Assembly (NCBI GenBank): GCA_003999685.1 | Contig: CP021221.1 | Location: 372,001 to 436,000, forward strand | Source: Taiwanofungus camphoratus | Taxonomy: Eukaryota > Basidiomycota > Agaricomycetes > Polyporales > Taiwanofungaceae | Direction: 5' to 3' | DNA: 64,000 nucleotides | In this document: piece after piece, positions 23,785 to 34,538 of the stretch | Position numbering within the stretch: the stretch's first letter is position 1 | Layout of the letters: every line of letters starts with the position of its first letter | The notes under the pieces: model-generated | Databases searched by the model: none | Told to the model about the DNA's origin: nothing | The model's input: the letters and a program-made list of their open reading frames with translations, nothing else | Position numbers and translations under genes: made by a program

Positions 23785-24095
23785 TCAGGGCTCGTTCCCA
23801 ATTTTGTACGATAGCAAGGTTTGCTTGTGGATGAGCGCTTGCTTGTTGGCAGTGCCATCCACGTTGAACACCGGTATGGGACGTGGTAGCGCCTCTGTCC
23901 GTAACTTGTGTTCTTTAACAAATCGTGGATGCACGAATATTCCCGATGTGCCACTATCGATGAAGGCACGGGCTTCAATGGCTTTTCGTCCCACAGTAAT
24001 CGGAATGTGCAAAGCTCTGTCATTCCGGACTACAAGTACAACACGGGATAGTGAAATGGATACGGGCAGTGGTTGCGTCGGCTCACCCTGCCCCT
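23785..24095 (-). pseudogene. element B aspartic protease region
   Basis: ARAFIDSGTSGIFVHPRFV is the retropepsin active-site context, between gag and RT. Confidence 0.8.
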
Positions 24096-25418
24096 TTAAA
24101 AATCCTTCGTTCCTAACTCCTCGAACATCGCCCTCTTCTCGTCTGATGAGAGCGTCTTGATGTACGAGCGGAAATCCATGGGGGATCGCACCTCGGGTTT
24201 CTTCGAGGTATTCCTTTGTCCGGTCTTGGCCATCGTCTTCAGACACCTGCGCACCGCGTGTCCTCCCTTGTGGCAGTAGAAACATAGACAATTGTCCATG
24301 TGGTACTTCCTTTCCTTCTCGCTAAGGCTGCATCTGTCTTCCCACTTCTTGGTGAATGGCGTGGGGTGTGGGGTAACGAGCGTGTCCACTTCCATGGGTT
24401 CACCGTAGTCGACGTCAGTGGTGGCCGAGAGGGTTTGGTCGATCCCTCTGTAGACGGCATCGAGGTGGAGAACGTCAGCGTACCATTTCTCCATGGAGTT
24501 GGGTCGTTCTGTATTGGTGCGGCCCGCAAGTGTCATGTAGATCTGGTGGTCCAGACCTTTAATGAAGATCGCCCTCAGCGTGGGGTAATCGTTCTCGGTG
24601 CGTTGGCCTTGGAGGCTCGTGAAAGTGTCCTTTAACTTGGCCTTCTCTGCCAGAAGTCGGAACCTCTCCACGTACATCTTTGTACTGACCCTGGTCTTCT
24701 TGTTTAGTTGCTTGGCCGGCAACTCCATTAGCACCTGGTGAGCCCGCTGGACTCCTTCATGCTCGGGGAACGCGAGTCGCAAGCTCACCTTGAATACGTC
24801 CCAGCTAGCGTAGGGAGCATGCCCTCCCGTGGCCCGTTCGTAAAACGTATCGCGCCAGATACGTGCGTCCTGCCCTCCTTTCATGAGAGCAACTGTGTAA
24901 GTGATCTTTGCATCATCGCTTAACCCTTGGTTGTTGGTGGCAGTGAGGTAGTGCTCCACCTGCTGGAGGAAACGCTCCAGGTCTTCTCCTTGCCCGGTGA
25001 ATGGCTCCGGTGCAGGAATGTCGAGCTTAAGGGGTCGACTCCCCTGTTGCTGTTGCACTGAAAGGTGCGCTATGAGCGCCTCGAGCTCCGCCCTGGTCAT
25101 TGTTGCGATAGTAGCCATCGTGGTAGGGGTAGTAGGTGTTACGGGGGTGGAAGGAAGTGATGGGAAGGTGGGAGTAGTTGAGGTGGCTATCAACGGTGTT
25201 GAAGGTATCGACGCGGGAAAGAAACCAGCTGGGTCTCTCCCGTCTGGCGGAGGGTTACATCTGAAGTAGGAGGCTAATTTCTCCTGTGCTCGTCGATTCG
25301 AAATTGTCCCTGCCCACGCTAGTGGAGAGTTCGGGTAAATCGGATCGAGGTTCTGGTCAACGAAAGTCCAATGAAGACGATCGTACAGAAGCGGTGCGTC
25401 GTTTACTTGAGTTGGCAA
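24096..25418 (-). pseudogene. element B gag
   Basis: A 440-residue open frame. A Pro/Thr-rich N-terminal part precedes a Retrotrans_gag-type capsid (LERFLQQVEHYLTATN, MKGGQDARIWRDTFYER) and a nucleocapsid knuckle CFYCHKGGHAVRRC near the C-terminus. This is the best-preserved reading frame of the element. It lies at the 5' end directly inside the LTR and primer-binding site, as expected. Confidence 0.88.
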
Positions 25419-25505
25419 TCCCCAAGCGGTGGGGTCGACTGTCTCGATGGTAGACGTGGTGTCTAACGGTTAGCCCTACTAGATAAGACTAGGGGCGACT
25501 TAGCA

Positions 25506-25517
25506 TAAGTTCGATCT
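25506..25517 (-). other. element B primer-binding site, self-priming type
   Basis: Two bases inside the 5' LTR the element-sense sequence is AGATCGAACTTA. It is perfectly complementary over 12 bases to the LTR's own 25717-25728, which lies 33 bases past the TATATAA box, where transcription should start. This is the layout of Tf1-type self-primed elements. Confidence 0.75.
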
Positions 25518-25519
25518 TT

Positions 25520-26073
25520 TGATACAAGCTGGTATCAACGACCGGAAAGCCTCGAACGTGAGGACCTGGCTACTAGAAACAATAGTGAGGCTTTATGGAC
25601 ACTGTGTATGTCCTCCTGGGCGAAGTCGATAAAGTCGAGCGAGTACTCAGATATGAAGCGAGAGGTCGCAAGATACGAGTATAAGATTGCGAGTGGTGAC
25701 TAGCTACTTGGTAACCAGATCGAACTTAAGGTCCGACCTACAAAGTACAGGGCCTTATATACGTATGCTACCCTGCGCACGGACCATGGCACATGGTCTA
25801 AGAATCAACATGAGTAAGCGTAAGTAAGGCGATATGAGTCATCGGGCCGTATTAGCAATCAGTAAGCATAAGATGGAATGTGTAAGCGGGGCCCGATATG
25901 AGTCAGTGTCCATGAGTAACCGGGGCCCGTCTGGGGCCCATACCGTAAGCAGTGATGAGTCAAGATGCTGCGCAAAGAAACTGGGCCTACCCAAGGCCTG
26001 CCCTAGAAGCGAAAGGTCATGGGACCGATCCGAGGTCTGACCGATAAGATACGTGATGAAAGAAATTGTATCA
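25520..26073 (-). repeat. LTR-1, 5' LTR of element B
   Basis: A 554 bp LTR about 96 percent identical to 19005-19558 by eye. TATATAAGGCCC in the element sense lies around 25755-25761. Confidence 0.95.
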
Positions 26074-26500
26074 CTACAAACCTCGAAGCATTGACCTTCT
26101 TAGCTAACTTTAGCTAAAGACTTTGGAGAAGTCTAGCATCATTTTCCACCTATTTGGACCTCTATTCTATTGACCTATTGCTTTCTAACTCTTAGCATCC
26201 CACAAAGTCAGATAGCACACTTTAGCCAAAACTTTGAAGGACTTTGCAGATCTTCAAAGGGCTTTGCACACTTTGGAGAACCTCACAAGGTCTTCAGGAT
26301 CATCTAGCACATAGGAGCAAGATCCTGTTGCACAGGATCCTTGACCCCTTACTCTTCCGCTCACAAAAACAAGACATACAGATCTCCCAGTACCATACAG
26401 GTTGTGGCTCCCCTTCTCACATCCCCACAGTTCACCCCACTGCTTCTTAGCCACATTGCAGAGCACTTCCTAGGTCACAGGGTCCCCTAGGTTGTATCAA
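26074..26500 (+). repeat. LTR-2, copy 2, right piece
   Basis: Starts with the right target duplication of element B (ctaca) and matches the rest of LTR-2 copy 1 (about 9650-10080), including catataggagcaagatcctg-like blocks. It ends at ggttgtatcaa and joins directly to a degenerate LTR-1. Confidence 0.8.
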
Positions 26501-26972
26501 CGGGCCTTGAGTAGGTCCAGCTTTTTCACGCAGTTCATTGACTCATGACTGCTTACAGTACAGGCCCCAGATGGGCCCCATTTACTCATAGACTCTGACT
26601 CATATTGGACCCTGCTCACACATTCCGTCTTATGCATACATATTGCTAATATGGTCTGATGACTCATATCACCTTACTTACACTTACTCACACTGCTTCT
26701 TAGATCATATGCCATGGTCCATGTGCAGAGTAGAATATGTATATAAGGCCCTGTACTTTGTAGGTCGGACCTTAAGTTTGATCTGGTTACCAGGATTCTA
26801 GCAATCCAGTAGTTGTATCTTGCAACCTCTCACTTCGTACCTGAGTACTCACTTGATATCCATTGACTTCACACTTTACAGACAACGGATTGTCCTTAAG
26901 TCCTTGCTACTCTATCTCATAGTTAGACCCTCACATTCAAGACTTTGTGGTCATTGATATCAGCTTGTATCA
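26501..26972 (+). repeat. old, 5'-truncated LTR-1 copy
   Basis: About 472 bp clearly related to LTR-1 (aggccctgtactttgtagg, final cagcttgtatca) but with many transitions and small indels, and missing roughly the first 80-90 bp. It is the most diverged LTR-1 copy in the window. Confidence 0.8.
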
Positions 26973-27291
26973 GATGTGGATCTGACATGCTTTTCAATGA
27001 TGCATAAGGCCACAATGGTCAAGACAGCATTCACACATGCAGAATATCACATCCTATTGAGTGAACACTCATTGTCAATATCATTTGATGCTGACTCAGA
27101 TTGCACCATCATTATGGGCATCAGTGTGAACATGGTGGACACTAAATCTATTGTTTGTTCTTTCTGTCCACAGACATAATATAATGTGTTGGCTCATCTT
27201 GTTCTTTTGCTGGCCCAACTTACTGTCTACTACAGGGGTGTGGTGAACCTCACAACTCATGGGCCAGCCCACTGTGAACATGATTGTGAAG
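26973..27291. other. gap, no gene seen
   Basis: Low-complexity AT-rich sequence with only short chance frames. It ends in the left target duplication of LTR-4. Confidence 0.4.
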
Positions 27292-27862
27292 TGTTACAAG
27301 GCGGTAATGGTGCGAACATACATTTTCATTTCTCTTCACTATACCAGACTAGTGGGTCGTGTACACTTACAATCATCACCATTATTCCTGACGGGCTGAC
27401 CGTCACCCGCTTAGTTATGGACTGTTCCTCAGAAGGGACCACTCAGGCCTCTGACTTATGGACACTTAGGTGCTGGTACCTGTGGGAGCGAGGGCTGGCT
27501 TGCCCTAAACCCACCATAGTACTTAAGGGGTTGGCTCACTGCGGAGCACCCCAATCTTGTCCTCCTTAGTTACACTGTGTACTTTGGTGCCGTTGTTACC
27601 ATTTGTACTTTACGACTGGGCTTAGGCCCCTATACCTTTGTCTATTCAACGGGTCGCCTTAGACCATCTATATCCTTGTGACTACACTAGGACTTAGGCT
27701 GTGACTTAGCCCACAACTCTCTCGAGACCATTGGGCTAGCGGTTGAAGACTTAGACGTGTACTCGTCGTCAGCCAGGCTGACTCCTCGTTTACACTTCAC
27801 GCCTGACTACTCAACGACCCCCCGTCACGGTAGTCACCTACGGGCGTAGACCCCCCGTAACA
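27292..27862. repeat. LTR-4 solo LTR
   Basis: A 571 bp sequence with TGTTAC/GTAACA inverted ends and a perfect 5 bp target duplication tgaag at 27287-27291 and 27863-27867. Its ends match the LTR-3 style but its body differs. There is no other copy in the window, and orientation is not determined. Confidence 0.85.
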
Positions 27863-28373
27863 TGAAGCAACTCAGCTCATATGCATATGCACTCTGGATC
27901 AGTGTAATGATTGTGCTGTTCTCCTTTCTCTATGCTACAAGTATTGTCATGCTCAACCACTTTCCATGTATGCTCTACAATATCATGGACCAGATGAGCA
28001 GGCTCTGACATATGGGCACCAACAAGGGTGTGTTTATCCTGTGCACCATGCACCATCTGCCACTGATGTACTGGATTGTGGTGGCATGCAGTTATTTGTG
28101 TTGATCTCAATATGAGTGCATGTCATACCACAAGTGCTGAAGTGACCTGTCTGTGTGCCTGCCTGCATGTGTGTCTGGAGAGGGCAGGGCTTATGATATT
28201 TATTATCTTATAATATACTTGTTGTTTTTATAAAGTTCTTATTGTTCTTATATAAATCAATCAAGAACATAAGATGCATCTAAGACAAATAAGAAATGTT
28301 GGGTGAAAACTTCTTACAGTTTGTAGATCTTAATTTTACATTTTAAGCACTTTCAGAACTCAAAGTCTGTTAT
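27863..28373. other. gap, AT-rich, no gene seen
   Basis: No reading frame with domain features. The sequence becomes strongly AT-rich from about 28190. Confidence 0.4.
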
Positions 28374-28612
28374 CAAGATAATTTTAAGGAGAGTCAAGTA
28401 ATGATTTTGCCTTAATAAGACAAGCCTGTTCTTGATTAAGACCTCTATTACTTGAATTTTCCTTCCCTTTCTTAGATTACTCTTAAAGTTCATCACTAAG
28501 ACAATTCTAAGGAGATTAAGTAATGACTTTGCCTTAATAAGACAGGCCAATTCTTAACCAAGACCTCTATTTCTTGGATTTTTCCTGTCTTATATCACTC
28601 TTATGGTCTTGA
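28374..28612. repeat. two tandem AT-rich units of about 120 bp
   Basis: 28374-28495 and 28496-28612 share the order aaggag, aagtaatga, ttttgccttaataagaca, aagacctctatt, with a fragment of a third unit after 28612. Non-coding. Confidence 0.7.
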
Positions 28613-28749
28613 TTAAGACAATTAAGTCAAATAAGAAAAATTTATATTTGCTGATGCAACCATCTTCATTCATGTATCTACTATATCACTCTCACCACTG
28701 GACCCGATTTCGCCCACCAACCCCAAAACGTTACTCTAAAGTAGTATAG

Positions 28750-28862
28750 ATTAGTGGCGCATTCTAATGCCCACTATTTGTATATACCGGGTAACACCGG
28801 CGCGTCTTAGCACCAGTTTGCTTGGGGCATATAAATGCTGATTTCATCATCATCATCATCAT
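28750..28862 (+). repeat. compact structured repeat ending in (TCA)n, possible non-LTR 3' end
   Basis: A 25-base hairpin (28752-28776: TAGTGG / CCACTA outer stem, GCATT / AATGC inner stem) is followed by a short ccgg...ccgg inverted repeat near 28788 and a (TCA)6 run at 28844-28862. A structured tail ending in a simple repeat is typical of LINE or SINE 3' ends, but no polymerase III boxes or coding were found. Confidence 0.35.
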
Positions 28863-29316
28863 ACTTCGAGTTCAAAGCTGAGAGCTATGTCGCTGCAAAT
28901 GCACTCTATCATCTAAGGCATTTTCATCTCTCTCGTATATTGGTATATCTATAGGAGGGCTGGGAAAGGTGGGTGATAAGGAGGAAGAGCACGGGCCCGA
29001 GCAAGCATGCTCGCATCGGGCCAAGGGGGCCGTCTAGGAACTTGTTTGGGCCAGGGATACAATTTCTCATCAGAGGCGATAGATCGCGCTTGGCGACCAG
29101 GACCAGTGTACATATCAAGATTTCTCGGTGCATGTTTAGCATGTGCTCTGCCTTGTTGAGAGCCAAATTCCAACGCAGTCCCCTTGACGGATTAGCTATC
29201 GATAGCTAGCCGAACTTCGAGGCTTGGAGTGGGAAGTTGTGCGGCCAGACAGACCATTCAAGTGGCCGTCCTGCACTGCGCGTCCTCAGGTCGTCCCCTC
29301 TTCCCCGTCGACTGCC
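28863..29316. other. upstream region of the glucanase gene
   Basis: No gene seen. GC content rises sharply here, marking the border between the repeat block and the genes. No clear TATA box was identified. Confidence 0.4.
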
Positions 29317-32044
29317 ATGGACGCGCATCCCACTCCAGCCCACGCGATCCCGGACGCGTTCGTAGACGCGCTCGCCCCAGCCCGCTACAGCACTTTGTCC
29401 CCTTCCCTCCAGGACACCAGTGCACACAGCTCCTTCCCCGGCACCCCCGCCTCCAACCTGTCCCGCCCTCTCCTCCCTACTGGTGACTCCCATGCCCCGT
29501 TTGCCAAATTCGAGGCGGAGGCGTCCCCGTTCCCCGACCCCAAAGTTCCTCTTCCCTCCAGAAATCGGCGACAGCATTTTATGTTATTCGGAGCCGGTGC
29601 TACCATCGCCATCGTCGTGATTGTCCTCGTCATCGTCCTCCCCGTCACCCTTGTCCACAAACACCACCGCACCTCCAGTGTGACTGGAACTGCTTTGCCT
29701 ACATCCAACCCCGAGTCTCCGACCGGTGCGACGTCTGGCGGTAACGGCTCGATCACTTCCACGGCGGACAATGTCACGTTCACCTACATTAACTCCTTCG
29801 GTGGCTACTGTACGTGCGCTCGCGCCGGTCATCTGCCATCCACTAACCGTGCATTGACTCAGGGGTCTATGATCCCGCCAACCCGTACAACAACAGTGCA
29901 CGTGCGCAGTCTTGGTCGCCCGCGCTTGACGAGGAGTGGGACTACTCCACGAACCGCATCCAGGGCGTGAATCTCGGCGGCTGGCTCGTCCTCGAGCCAT
30001 TTATCGTCCCTGCACTCTTCGAAAAGTATCAGAACGAGACACCCAGCAACGCGCTGCCCGGCGGGAACGTCGTCGACGAGTGGACCCTCAGCATCGCGAT
30101 GCTCAATGACACCAGCCCGAGTGGTGGGATCCAGCAGATCGAGGAGCACTATGCTACTTTCATTGTACGAGCCTCTCTGCTTCCTACTTGCACCCGCTGA
30201 CCTCCCCTCCACAGACCGAGCAAGACTTTGCCCAGATTGCCGGAGCCGGTCTCAACTGGATTCGACTTCCGATTCCTTACTGGGCCATCGAGGTATGCTC
30301 CTACCGTTGCTCAACCTGCACTCGAATACTGACATGCCTCAAGGCCTGGCCTGGCGAGCCCTTCCTCGCCAAAGCCGCATGGAAGTACGTCCTCTTAGCA
30401 TTTCAATGGGCGCGCAAGTACGGGTTGCGGGTACTTCTCGATCTGCACACGATTCCGGGCTCGCAAAATGGTCTCAACCACAGCGGGCGCGCGGGCACGA
30501 TCAACTTCCTCAACGGGCCCATGGGCATCGCGAATGCAGACCGCGCCCTGGGCTACATACGCATCCTGACCGAGTTCATCACGCAGGAGCAGTATGTCAA
30601 CGTGGTCCCCATGTGGGGCATCATCAACGAGCCCCTCTTGGGTATCATTGGCCGGGACCCGTTAACGAGATTGTGAGTGCTGAGGTTTCCGTTGTCGAGA
30701 CGCGGCTCATATCGGGACAGCTACCTAAAGTCGTATGAAATGATCCGAAACATCGTGAGTGCCTGCTGGTTAACGACCGCTACTCGAGCCTCCCTGTTTA
30801 CACATGTCATTTGCCCAGACGGGGACCGGTAACGGCGCCTACATGGTTATTCACGACGGTTTCCAAAGTTTAGGCTCTTGGGCTGACTTCTTGCCGGGCT
30901 CTGACGTGAGTTCCTTGTATAGCCTGGAAATTATCCGATATGAAACTTCTCGCTTTAATATCGCAGCGCATCGTTCTTGATACGCACCCATATGTCGTAC
31001 GTTCTCATCTCTTACTTTTCGGCTGCTTCGGCAATCGACATCATCTTCGCCCAAGGCATTTGGCGGAGGCCTTAACCAGCCGCTCAATACCTGGCCGTTG
31101 GCTGCTTGTCAGGGATTCCAGACAAACCAGTCTAATATTCAATTTGGACTTACGATTACGGGTGAATTCAGCTCAGCCATCAACGATGTACGTATATCGA
31201 TGCACTTCAGACCTCTGACGCCGTGGATTCTCATCATTACGTTTCTTTCGTGTCCGGCCTGTTAGTGTGGACTTTGGGTCAAGGGAGTCAATGTCAACCC
31301 CAGCTACTCTAACTGTACTCCATGGAACGACTGGGAGACCTGGACGGACGAAATGAAGGAGGGCATTAAGAACTTCACCATGGCGTCTATGGATGCAATG
31401 CACGTGCCTGGGTACTTCTATTGGACATGGAAGGTTCGTTTTCAGAGGCTTGATTTGTGCACTCTCCCAACGTCCGAAGTCTTCTTAGATCGGCAACTCA
31501 TCAGCTACGGGCAAGGTCGAATCGCCCTTTTGGTCATACCAGCTCGGGTTGGAGAATGGTCAGCATAAGTCCCCTGCAGTTCATCCGACCGACTTTGCTA
31601 ACCTTCCTCTCAGGTTGGATACCTACCGACCCTCGCACTGCTGTTGGTACTTGCGCTACGCTGGGGTATGACAACAATCAGCCATTCAATGGTTCTTATG
31701 AGTCCTGGCAGACTGGTGGTTTTGGCGCCGGCACCATTGCTGCGACCGCTCTCGCATCTTACAGCCAATACCCGCCTCCCGCCATCTCTAACGCCGGTGG
31801 AGCGAACCCTCTCTCACTTCCGCAGTACACTGCGACGAGTGCCGTGCCTAGTCTCGCAGTTCCCACCTTCTCGGGGGCGACCGCCAGTGCTGGCGATGGC
31901 TGGGCAGACCCATCTGACACAGCAATGGCCGCCGTGCAGATTTCTGGATGCATCTATCCTAATGCATGGGGTGCTCCTGCATCATCTACCGCCTTCTTGT
32001 GTGGCGCAGCGGCGCAGGCCGTTACAGCGACGCCCGCCCCTTAG
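29317..32044 (+). CDS. membrane-anchored exo-beta-1,3-glucanase, GH5 family
   Basis: Hydrolyses beta-1,3-glucan from the ends during cell-wall remodelling. Eleven exons can be deduced: 29317-29809, 29863-30164, 30215-30292, 30344-30672, 30721-30754, 30819-30905, 30967-30996, 31056-31187, 31266-31433, 31489-31558, 31614-32044. Together they give an in-frame 717-residue protein. A cytosolic N-terminus of about 89 residues precedes one membrane helix (about 90-113, FGAGATIAIVVIVLVIVL), so it is a type II protein with the enzyme outside. The catalytic domain has GVNLGGWLVLEPF, the acid/base Glu in WGIINEP and the nucleophile Glu in ITGEFSSAINDCGLW. The layout fits the Aspergillus ExgD type (GH5_9). 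Two exons are only 34 and 30 nt. An in-frame upstream Met at 29224 is possible but would add a poorly conserved leader. It converges with ADE2. Confidence 0.92.
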
Positions 32045-32563
32045 ACTCTCATATAACCTATTCAGCTGGTGTTGTAGGACTGTTTCATCCTTTTCTTGTA
32101 TACTAACGGACACTGCTTTGCACGCCTAGAGTGGTGTGACAGACACTTTACACTTATCTACGACTAGCTCATGATCGCTCGTTACGAACACCGGTCAGAT
32201 GAACAGCTTACTTGAAACTTCTCGTAGCCTGCCATTTCTCGATCGACGCGTGTAACATGTTTCATTAGCCTCTCTTTGTACCTAGATAAGGACTTGGTCC
32301 TGCACGCGGTGGTATCCACACCAATGATAGTCAGTGATACGCTCTAATGATAGTCAAGAGATGCCCTTATGCTCTATCTCCTTCTGTCTGCATGATCATC
32401 TCAAATTTCAAATGATAAGCTTCTGTATCTTCAGCCATCTGATAAGTGTCAAAGTCCCTTGAATTGAATCCTCTGCACGCGTGGGCTAATGAATCCTACG
32501 TAAAGTACTGTGCGTCTTACGGCCTAGTATATTATTTTACGACCTCTCCAAGCTCTATTTGTC
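32045..32563. other. convergent intergenic region
   Basis: Holds the 3' ends of the glucanase (+) and ADE2 (-). No gene seen. Confidence 0.5.
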
Positions 32564-34538
32564 TTACTGCTTTATACCATACTTCTCCCATCCTACTTCT
32601 TCTAATCTGTTCACCTTCGCGAGCACCTCGGTCTCCAAGCTTTTCAGATATGCGTCCATCGCACCTGTAAGATGTGGCATGCCGGCTCCAAGGATGCGTA
32701 CGGCAAGAAGACCAGCATTCATCCCGTTGTTGATAGCGACCGTTGCAACAGGAATGCCCCTCTGAAAATGAATCATTAGCTCAGATGGGGGCATTATAGG
32801 AAATGAATGTCTAATCTACCGGCATTTGCACAATACTATGCAGGGAGTCAACGCCATCCAATGAGCTGCCTTTAACAGGTACTCCAATGACAGGTAGAGC
32901 GGTTATCGCAGCTACCATACCAGGCAGGTGAGCAGCGCCTCCCGCTCCCGCGATAATCGTACGCAACCCTCTCGACGCAGCCGACCGAGCATATTCAACG
33001 AGCCGATCAGGAGTTCGATGCGCAGAAACGATCGTGAGTTCATATGCGATATTGAACCGATCGAGAATCCTCGCCGCAGGAAGCATGACGGGCAAGTCCG
33101 AGTCGGATCCCATGATCACGCCCACCAGTGGCTGCCGGTGCGAGTGCCCACTGCCAGGCGTTGGTGGAATTGGTGCATAGAGATCAATTTCCTTACTATC
33201 GCTTTCTGATGGAAGGCATTCAAGGAGCGGGCGCAGACGATCCCGCAGCTCCGCGTCTGAGTTCGCAACCACTGTAATATGGCCCATCTTGCGGCCTTTC
33301 CGACACTCTGACTTGCCGTAGAGGTGCACACGAGCACCCGCAACTTTTAGCGCACGCCCGGCCACAGAAGCAACTTCCGCCATATTACTTGATGCGCCAA
33401 TGATGTTCAACATCACTGCTGAAGGGACTTTGAGCGCAGTGGAACCGAGAGGAAGCGACAAGATCGCGCGGAGATGGTTTTCGTACTGAGAAGTCTCGCA
33501 AGCTTCAATCGTGTAGTGTCCCGAATTATGAGGCCGAGGTGCAATCTCGTTCAAATATACTGACCCTGCAACAATCGCGTGAATAATGCGTCCTAGAGGA
33601 ACCGGCTCTTGTTCGTACCATCCTCCATCAGAAACATCTCAACGCCGAACACACCGGCTCCAGAAAACGTTTTTACAGCGGCCTCGGCTACTGCACGAGC
33701 GCGAGTAGAAACTGTAGGATCACGGCCGCGTAGGGGAGCAAACACCAGGTGGCATATATTGTCCTTGTGAATTGTCTCGACGGCCGGATAAGAGCAGACT
33801 TCACCAGTACTCGACCGAACGACCATGACTGCTACCTCCTTTACGAAAGGCACCCATTTTTCAGCGTAAAGGGGTCTATTTCCCAATGCAGAAATCGCCT
33901 CTTCAATCTGTGACAAGGAATGAATAACAAAGTTGCCCCTGCCATCATAGGCGAGGGTGCGGCTTTTGAGCATTAATGGAAGGCCTAGTTTCTCCGCGGC
34001 CTGACATATAGCCTCTACCGTCGTATCTACCTGAACGTAATCCGAGACAGGACAACCATGCGAAAATAAGTGTTGCTTCTGGATGAATTTGTCTTGAATG
34101 ACCCGAATGGTTGATGGACCGGGATGAACGCCTAGAGGCACCTTTGCCTGCACCTCCTCAAGGACATTGACGTCTACGTGCTCGATTTCGACGGTGAGGA
34201 CGTCAACCTTGGAAGAAAGTTCACGGATTTTGACTGGATCTGTGAATGAGCCATTTATGTGAGATAAGTTGGGCGCTCTTGGAGCAACAACCTGCTTTGC
34301 GGGAGTATGTTCTCCAGCATCGAGGATAACGACATCGATGTTCAATAAAGATGCGGAAGCGGCCAGCATACGACCAAGCTGACCACCGCCTAAGATCTTG
34401 TGAGCCGCATGTCCATTTCATTCGACAATAACATGAGAACGAAGGAAAACTGGAAGACATCCTCGGTCAACCCTCTGAACAAAATGATGTATCAGTATGC
34501 AACCCACTCCCACCTAGAATCCCAACCACCTTGTCCAT
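32564..34538 (-). CDS. ADE2: phosphoribosylaminoimidazole carboxylase (fused PurK-PurE)
   Basis: Converts AIR to CAIR in de novo purine synthesis, in the cytosol. Four exons: 34514-34538, 33619-34389, 32820-33565, 32564-32761, giving 579 residues in frame, the usual size for fungal Ade2. The start [16 protein letters not shown] spans the first intron. The first two thirds form the PurK ATP-grasp part ([37 protein letters not shown]). The last third is PurE ([32 protein letters not shown]). Both catalytic halves look intact, with no stop or frame break. It is divergent from RSA3 across a 193 bp shared promoter. Loss of this enzyme gives red adenine auxotrophs in many fungi. Confidence 0.96.

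Larger units (their letters stand above)
19005..26073 (-). mobile_element. element B: chromodomain Ty3/gypsy retrotransposon (chromovirus), broken
   Basis: A 7069 bp element with 554 bp LTRs at both ends and a perfect target duplication ctaca (19000-19004 and 26074-26078), read on the minus strand. In its sense: 5' LTR, self-priming site, gag with CCHC knuckle, protease, RT, RNase H, integrase, chromodomain, a 3' double-CCHC region, a purine tract and the 3' LTR. All parts are present in the right order, with about half a dozen breaks. The LTRs differ at about 21 of 554 positions by eye, nearly all transitions, so it is not a very recent insertion. Confidence 0.95.

Noticed and set aside
7813-26972. 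Many repeated blocks, considered as a CRISPR array or satellite
   Set aside because: Units are 470-580 bp with TG/CA ends, target duplications and promoters, which identifies them as LTRs.
27186-27569. 127-residue forward frame
   Set aside because: It spans the left end of a solo LTR with a perfect target duplication, so it is a chance frame.
28752-28776. Hairpin considered as a Helitron 3' end
   Set aside because: No CTRR terminus follows the hairpin, and no Rep/helicase coding or 5' TC terminus was seen.
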